A stretch of DNA of 64,000 nucleotides from Phoronis australis. Its lineage: Eukaryota; Phoronida; Phoronidae. Below are positions 56,605 through 64,000 of the stretch, one piece after another. Numbering within the stretch: position 1 is the stretch's first letter; each line of letters begins with the position of its first letter. Where the stretch lies: contig NMRA01000325.1 in NCBI GenBank assembly GCA_002633005.1, forward strand, positions 227,290 through 291,289, written 5' to 3'. The notes under the pieces were generated by a model. It was not told the DNA's origin, made no database searches, and was given only the letters and a program-made list of their open reading frames with translations. The translations under genes were made by a program, and so were the position numbers.

Positions 56605-58055
56605 AAGGGCCTTTCATGCTTAAGCGTGGATGTTTTGGGGAGTTGCGGTCAGTATGAACAGTTAGTTAACTTTGGCCCTGGAAGCCTGGATTGAAGTTAA
56701 CAGCACCAGTTAAATTTGCAGTAAACAGATGGATGTAACAGCAGAGTGTCAACGCTGCGGTGCAGTATGAACAGTCAATTTCGGTCCCCATTGAAGTTAT
56801 CGCCAGGCGCTACTGTTATCGTGTACATTTAAAGGGTAGTGAAGTCACTTATAATTGTTTATATTTTGCTCGAATGATTACCAGTCAAATTAAAAATAAG
56901 TTTATCCGGGATTTCGAAACTAGGGTGTCCAAAATGGGGTTCCCAATATTCCAGGGCGTCCAAGATTCCGACGTGTAACCTCCCCTTCCCCCCCCCCCCC
57001 AGCAATCCCCCCAACATAGACCAAGGTTTTTACATCTAAGTTTACAAAACAGCCTTCTGTAGTGAGCATTTTTACCAAAAAAATGTGTAGACCAAGACTT
57101 TTACAATGCTATCAACCAAGTGTGACAATAGCAACAATGTATATACTTTATATATACATTATATATTTCTTCCTGCTTTGAAAAATGAGCCACCACTGTG
57201 AGTCTTCATAGGCTTCCTAGTAATCATTACAATGTGTGTGTCCAAACTTGAAAGGTTGCTATTGATAGTGGGCCTCCAAATGATATATTGGGCGTCCTTG
57301 CCAGGGCATCCATATTAGTGCTAGGGTGTCCAATGGATGCCCTAGCACTAATATGGATGCCCTGGCAAGGACGCCCAATGTATCATTTGGAGGCACACAT
57401 ATGCTGCATAAAGGCCTGGTTTTATATCAATTAGCACATTTAAATGTTCCCACAATTGTGACATTAAAAAATCTTAGCGTGCGATTACTTCGATGGCAAC
57501 AGCGTTAACTACCATTTACTTCAATGTCCGTTAACTACCGCAGCCGGTATGAACGGTTTAGTTAACTTCTCAGCCCTTTCATATTGACTTAACTCCGGTC
57601 TGAGCGGAGCGTCAACGTAAACAGCGCAGTTAACTGGGCCGTTCATACTGGCTTCGGTAGTTAATGACCATCGAAGTAAAGGGTTGGTGATGCTGACGTC
57701 ATCGAAGTTATCGCAAGGTAGCGCTGCACACTAAGATTTTTTCATTGTGACAATTTGGGAACATTTAAATGTGCTAAATGACATTAAACTCATTTTTAAA
57801 TCGATTGGTTATCATTAGAGCAAAAAATAAGTAGTTATTAGTGACGGCACTACTCTGTAACTGTTGACGATAACAGTGGCACCTGGCGATAACTTCGATT
57901 GGACCGGAGTTAAGCTTTCATACTGCCTTAAATCCACCTGTTAACTTCGATGTTAACTGGAGCTGTTAACTGCGATCCAGGACCGGAGTTAAGCGTTCAT
58001 ACTGACCGCAACTCCCCAAACCATCGACGCGCCTGCGTTAGTATGAAACGCCCTT
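56605..58055. mobile_element. Giant foldback element (1.45 kb palindrome) of family D
   Basis: The left part (AAGGGCCTTTCATGCTTAAG, TTTGGGGAGTTGCGGTCAGT) is matched in reverse by the right part (ACTGACCGCAACTCCCCAAA, GAAACGCCCTT). Pairing continues inward through the GAAGTTATCGCCAGG block. At the centre (57272-57394) 55-bp arms are almost perfect, with the dyad near 57331. The right arm holds its own nested palindrome centred near 57590. No protein is encoded. Confidence 0.8.
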
Positions 58056-58539
58056 ATGTCGACACTCTGCTCACACCATAGATAAGTTAGTATGAAAAGG
58101 CATTTAATTAACCTTTGTATTCTTGAGAGGCCAGTAAGAAGCCAATGCTGATACCTGGATGTCAAAGTGCTGTACTAGGCATCCTAGGTTAAGGTGTTTA
58201 AACTTGAGTCAGGGTATCAATTTGAATGCTTACTTCCCCCAAACCTCAGAGGAAAATAGACTTGATGTCAGAATTCAAACTGGTCTCTACAACAATTCAA
58301 AACGGGCTGTGAAGAACACTGTCAGGGTGTCCATTTGGTAGACATGTGTAGAAAAGTAAAAAATACACTTTTGGTAATTAGTTCAATTATGAATTAAGTG
58401 TTTGTGGTCAAACTAGGGTGCCATTTTATGATCGTTGTTCATCAGTGCTTGTGGTGGTGCAAGCTAGCTGTCTAACTGAAGACTTAACACAAGAAAAAGT
58501 CTCATAATAATGTGGACTATAGGTCAGTGACACAAGGTA

Positions 58540-58812
58540 TTGCATTTGTAACTGTTACATAAAAAGAATATGTCTGGACTCACTTTCTTTGAAACCTTTC
58601 AAGTTGTGCCAATGGTGATCAGTACATGAGGTTGGTTTAAGGTCGCTGTGAGATATCTGGTGCCAAGGGGTTGACTCATTCCTATTATCACCGTTATATA
58701 AGTACAGCGGAAAAAGTTATCTGTTCGCGACTAGTCAGTCAGACAGAGAAGTTGCAGTGTGAAAGAAATCAATAAAGCCAAATGTCTGGTTGATAATTCT
58801 GCGCAGTGAGTG
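58540..58812 (+). mobile_element. Possible solo LTR
   Basis: A TATATAAGTA box at 58693 is followed 75 bp later by AATAAA (about 58771), then GCGCA. The spacing is that of an LTR promoter and polyadenylation region. TG...CA ends can be proposed (TGTAACTG to TGCGCA), but no target duplication, internal region or second LTR was seen. Confidence 0.25.
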
Positions 58813-60050
58813 TGTAGGAATCCTCCCGAGCTTGCAATCCGGTCAGGAAATCTCATCACATTTTTCTTTCTGTTTTGAGGGCAAGGCATTTCAAAAGCGT
58901 ATCTCACCCGGGGCTGTGGAAATGGGATGTTATGGTGTTGCTATTGGTTGATCCTCTGCATTGCTGGAAAATGTACTGTGGTTTTTTCGAATTGACTAAA
59001 ATGAAATGGATATTACTTGGGATTTTCTGTGAGGAAACTAGTATTTCGAAACTGTTTTTAGTGTTGAAGAGATTGAAAGGACAAATGGTTGGATATAGCC
59101 AAGAATAACCAGGAATGCCAAAATCCTCTTTAACACAATTCAAGAGTAGTAATACTCTACCAATCATCATGTCTGAATAAGTGGAGATATCATTTAAAAT
59201 GTTAACTCTAGTCTATGATTGATTTTGATAAAATTGATGAAAACTGAGAAGGCTGTGAAACCTCTGTTTAGTGAAAAAATAATTTTGTTTGCGTCGTCAC
59301 CTTTCATTAATTTTTTTGTTTAAATTCTTTCATACTGAGCCCCTGAAAATTACGTATTCACGGGTTCCTTCTATCAAAATTGAGTTCAAGATCACGAAAA
59401 TTATTTGAAAGACCTGTAGCTTAATTGCATGTGTCCGTGGCTCACTGGTCTTGGCCATTTAGGTTTCATGAACGTGATCAAGATATTAAGTATGTGCTCA
59501 GTTGGTGAGTGTCCTCTGAGACATGATAAGACAATTGCCAGTTGAGCTCTAGTTAATTATTAGTTTAGGATTGATCAAAAACAAATCAGTTATTTCAATT
59601 TCTTTAAGTTTTTAGATAGTGTCACACGTACTCATAAAATTCATTGTTGAACTGAGCGAATTGGATTCGAGAAAGGCTTGGGTCCAAAATGTGTGAACAG
59701 TTGTCACCGTACGAGATGTCACAGCTTGCGACTTGCTCCACTTTAGTCGCAATTACATGACATTGGATTGTAAACTGGATCAGTATGAATCATTTACACA
59801 AAGACTGTCTACACATTCTTGCATAAACATACCATGCAAGCATAACACAGATGATCCCTTCTGCCTTGCTCCAGTTTGTGGTTAGACATGTAGTAGTAAC
59901 TGGAGCAACATGAATGCAACTTGCTCTTTCTCTCTAATCAGTGTCAAAAATGGCTGCCAGGGTATCAGCTAGCTCTTTGTCGTTGGTCTTTATATATGTA
60001 CACATACTTGTTAGTTGCGCCATGACAGCTGTCTCTCTTGTAAATGCGAC
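58813..60050. other. RAB6 intron 2 segment, nothing recognised
   Basis: AT-rich intron with short unsupported frames. Confidence 0.5.
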
Positions 60051-61116
60051 TATAGACTCTATTCACGCGGCAGACATTAAAATCCAAAGCGAGGCTCACT
60101 GCGATAAACAAAGCGAAAGTAGACATTGCGTGAGTTAAATAGCCGGTCTTTCGAGTCCAACCTGGATATTGAATTTTAATAATGTGTCAACAATTAAACC
60201 ACACAGACGTAGAAAATTACATTAGAGAACATGTTAAGGCATCAAAGAGTTGTCTGACGAACAGGGTTTAATTTTTTTCGGAAAACTAGGTTCGAAACAT
60301 GAAAAGTAAATATGACCAAATTGCGGCAATCGTAGTGTTACGGATTAGGTATTATGCTGAATGCAGGGTTACTTTTTTTCTTGTAAATTGTTGATCAAAA
60401 TACTTTCTACGCGGACCAGGTCATCTGCTCGTATTGTTGACGAGTTGAAGACATATTCGACAGTGGTGGCTGTCATGTGCAATTAGTCACATCTGGTTTA
60501 ATTTGTTGATCAAGAATATNNNNNNNNNNNNNNGGGGGGCAGGCACAGGAATAAGCAGCATTTCGGCAGATGCGCGCGCCCAGCCTAAAATCTGGGGATG
60601 CAGGGGTCTTGAATTCTTGGGTTTGCGGACCTGTTGGTTAAAAAAAACGGTAAACGGGGTTCATTCAGCGCCTATGCGTTGTTTATTCACCCCCAAGACC
60701 CCCTGGTTGCGCACGTGTGCTAGTCAGCAATTCGCACCCGAACTCAAAAATGGGATCTGATACAATTTTAGTGCCCCCCCCCTAAATCCGTAGTCATGAA
60801 AATACAACGTGGCTGGCACATTCTCTAGTCGTTACTATGATGCTTGACAACTGACCGAGATGCGACAAAATATGATCTAACTTTTCGAAAACATTTATTT
60901 TACACGGACATATTTTGCTTCGTCGGCGTATGGCAACGACCCAACGCTTCCGAATCTAAGCGTCTTTAGAGATTGTGAAGCGTTTACGTATTTTTTCTAG
61001 CCGTTCGGGGAACAACACGGACTGAAACACAGACTCCTATGCCGATAAGCTAACAGAGCTATCGTAGCGAGCCTCGTTTTGGAACGCGCCTCCTGTCGGC
61101 GTGAATAGGGTCTATA
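60051..61116. mobile_element. MITE-like element with TATAGAC-CTATTCACGC termini
   Basis: TATAGACTCTATTCACGC at 60051-60068 is matched by the complement of TATAGACCCTATTCACGC at 61099-61116. GCGAGGCTC-type motifs a little further inside also match in reverse. About 1.07 kb, with a 14-N gap inside (60520-60533). No coding sequence was recognised. Confidence 0.65.
60520..60533. other. Assembly gap (14 N)
   Basis: A short run of N inside the MITE-like element, followed by a G run, suggesting a difficult homopolymer. Confidence 0.99.
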
Positions 61117-61589
61117 GACACTCTTTTCCAGGTGTTTTCGCCTGTTTAAAACATAGGAAGAGTTTCATCAAATACTCTACAGATGTCACTAAGTTTCAGT
61201 CTTGTACGGTATTTCTTAATGTTTCTTACTGGCGGTTTCTTAAAAGTGAAGGTCAATGATGTTGTGTTGTGGAGTTCATTTTGTAGGTGACTCACCATCA
61301 ATTCATAAATTACTTTCAAAGTTCTGATGGTTTTGAAAGCAAACGCATTGTTTGGGAATCAGTTTAAACTTTATAAGTTTGCTGTCAAAATCTTTTTATG
61401 AGGTTTTTAGTTGAACATGTATCTTTAAAGCTCTTTCAGGCCAACTTAACTCAACTACAAGAGGACTATCTACAGAAACACATGTAAATAACAAAGTTAC
61501 TCGGTTGCACCTTTCAGACAGGCTTTTTAGTCATGGAACACCAGGGATAAGGTCTTCAAACCTGCAGGTCATCAATGCCAATATGAAAC

Positions 61590-61770
61590 TTGGGTCATAC
61601 TATGGATACCATTGTTTTACTTTCAATGTACCTATCCTTTTTGGTATTTTTTCTAAAAAAACATGGGTCACATAACCCAATTAATGGCAGATTAGAGAAG
61701 AATTAAAATTCAAATTCTACAGAAAATATTTCCTTTTACTGTATTGAAATAGAGTATTGTAGATATATTG
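61590..61770 (+). repeat. Diverged repeat, partner of 54640-54830
   Basis: See the partner entry; this copy has ACATGGGTCACATAACCCAA and TTAATGGCAG. Confidence 0.5.
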
Positions 61771-61959
61771 CTAAATGCAGACTTGGGACCTCACTAGTAT
61801 TATCTTTTTAGGAATGGCTTATGTTGTGTTGCTGTCTGCTAAAGCTATTCAACCATTACTAGCTCTGTTTATGTCAAAATATATTTGTGTCTCACACTGG
61901 AAAGCTTTATATATGTGTGTTGCTCATTTGTTGTAATTAAATCTTAATTCTTTTTGCAG

Positions 61960-62013
61960 GCCACAATAGGTATAGATTTCCTGTCTAAGACGATGTACCT
62001 GGAGGACAGAACT
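61960..62013 (+). CDS. RAB6: RAB6 small GTPase, coding exon 3
   Basis: Residues 43-60, [18 protein letters not shown], phase 0 at both ends. The Thr of ATIGIDF is the switch I Mg-binding residue (G2), and [16 protein letters not shown] is the RAB6 effector signature. Acceptor TTGCAG, donor GTAAGT. Confidence 0.96.
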
Positions 62014-63288
<1,275 letters not shown>

Positions 63289-63417
63289 TAGTATCTCTGT
63301 CTGATTTGCCTTCCAACAGGGGGAGTGTGCTCAGTGAAGCTTTGAAGCTGTCTTTTTTGATTGCCAATGTTGATTTGACTGAGGTATTCTCAGACAGCTG
63401 GAAGAGTTAGTTACATT

Positions 63418-64000
63418 TTTATGCGCCCACATATTTATATGTGGACGCATTATGCCGTCATCTCCGTCCGTCCGTCCGGGCGGCGTCCGTCCGGCGTCTG
63501 GCGTCCGACGTCCGCTGCTCTATCTCCAAAACCCTTTGACATACGTTCATGAAATTTGGGACATATGTTCCATTCATGAATGGGACGGCATGTGCGAACT
63601 TTCGGATGGATCCGACTACCAGTGTGCCCCCTAGTGGCAATTTTAGTTTTTTACGCTTACCTTTGTATCTTCAAAAGTCCTGAACGGATTTTCATGAAAT
63701 TTGGTATGTAGGCACCTAGTAGTGAGATGACGCTATCCTGCCGTTTTCGGATGGATTCGACATAGTTTGCGCCACCTAGTGGCCATTTTTAGTGTTTTCG
63801 AGTCTGTTTTTGTGCTTCCACCCCTCTATCAACCAAACCGCTCAAAGGATGATTGTGAAAATTGGCATGTATGTGCTTACTATGTAGAGGACGGTTGACG
63901 ATGATTTTCCGACGATTTCGACTACTGTGGCGCCTCCTAGTGGCAGTTTTTTTTTTTTTGCGCCTATGGCTGTATCTCCTAAACCGTTCGCAGGATCTTT
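63418..64000 (+). repeat. Interspersed repeat family S, second copy, runs off the window
   Basis: It starts with the palindrome TGCGCCCACATATTTATATG leading to TGGACGCATTATGCCGTC, then a CCGTCCGTCCG-rich stretch, CTGCTCTATCTCCAAAACCC and TTCATGAAATTTGG. Degenerate units with CCTAGTGGCAATTTTAG recur at about 63632, 63774 and 63935. Matches 38703-38908 plus 40032-40600. Confidence 0.75.

Overview
This is a window of nuclear DNA from an intron-rich animal, probably a marine invertebrate. The species cannot be fixed from the sequence. The evidence is four recognisable animal genes with GT-AG introns, large AT-rich introns, and a dense mix of transposon families. Two assembly gaps (16535-16922 and 60520-60533) and several single N bases show a draft assembly.

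Genes from left to right: (1) the first exon of an emopamil-binding-protein-like gene (EBPL, minus strand, 1902-2090); (2) a complete importin-alpha gene of the KPNA3/KPNA4 type (plus strand, 12 coding exons, 2611-40958, 517 residues), starting 520 bp from EBPL in divergent orientation; (3) a von Hippel-Lindau gene (VHL, minus strand, 46033 down to 45342); (4) RAB6 (plus strand, first four coding exons 46268-63253, continuing beyond the window), starting 234 bp from VHL in divergent orientation. Both gene pairs therefore look like bidirectional promoters. From memory, EBPL and KPNA3 are also neighbours on human chromosome 13, so the first pair may be ancient microsynteny.

Most of the rest is mobile DNA in introns. 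KPNA intron 1 (18.8 kb) holds a Penelope-like element fragment with a GIY-YIG endonuclease, tRNA-like sequences followed by tandem arrays, two Harbinger-like MITEs with 3-bp target duplications, three hAT-like MITEs with exact 6-bp target duplications, a gypsy-type LTR with its primer-binding region, and a 2.76-kb hAT-like transposon whose transposase exons lie on the minus strand. Later KPNA introns hold a tyrosine-recombinase relic, two minisatellites next to splice acceptors, a 5.2-kb segment bounded by perfect 29-bp inverted repeats with a TTAA-flanked, THAP-containing transposon inside it, and a TA-flanked element carrying a decayed HIRAN-like domain.

The 41.2-45.3 kb interval has a decayed LINE endonuclease and possible unplaced exons. 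RAB6 introns hold a second THAP/TTAA element, a third HIRAN-like element, and a cluster of nested giant foldback (palindromic) elements at 54.8-58.1 kb. No operon, CRISPR array or prokaryotic system is present.
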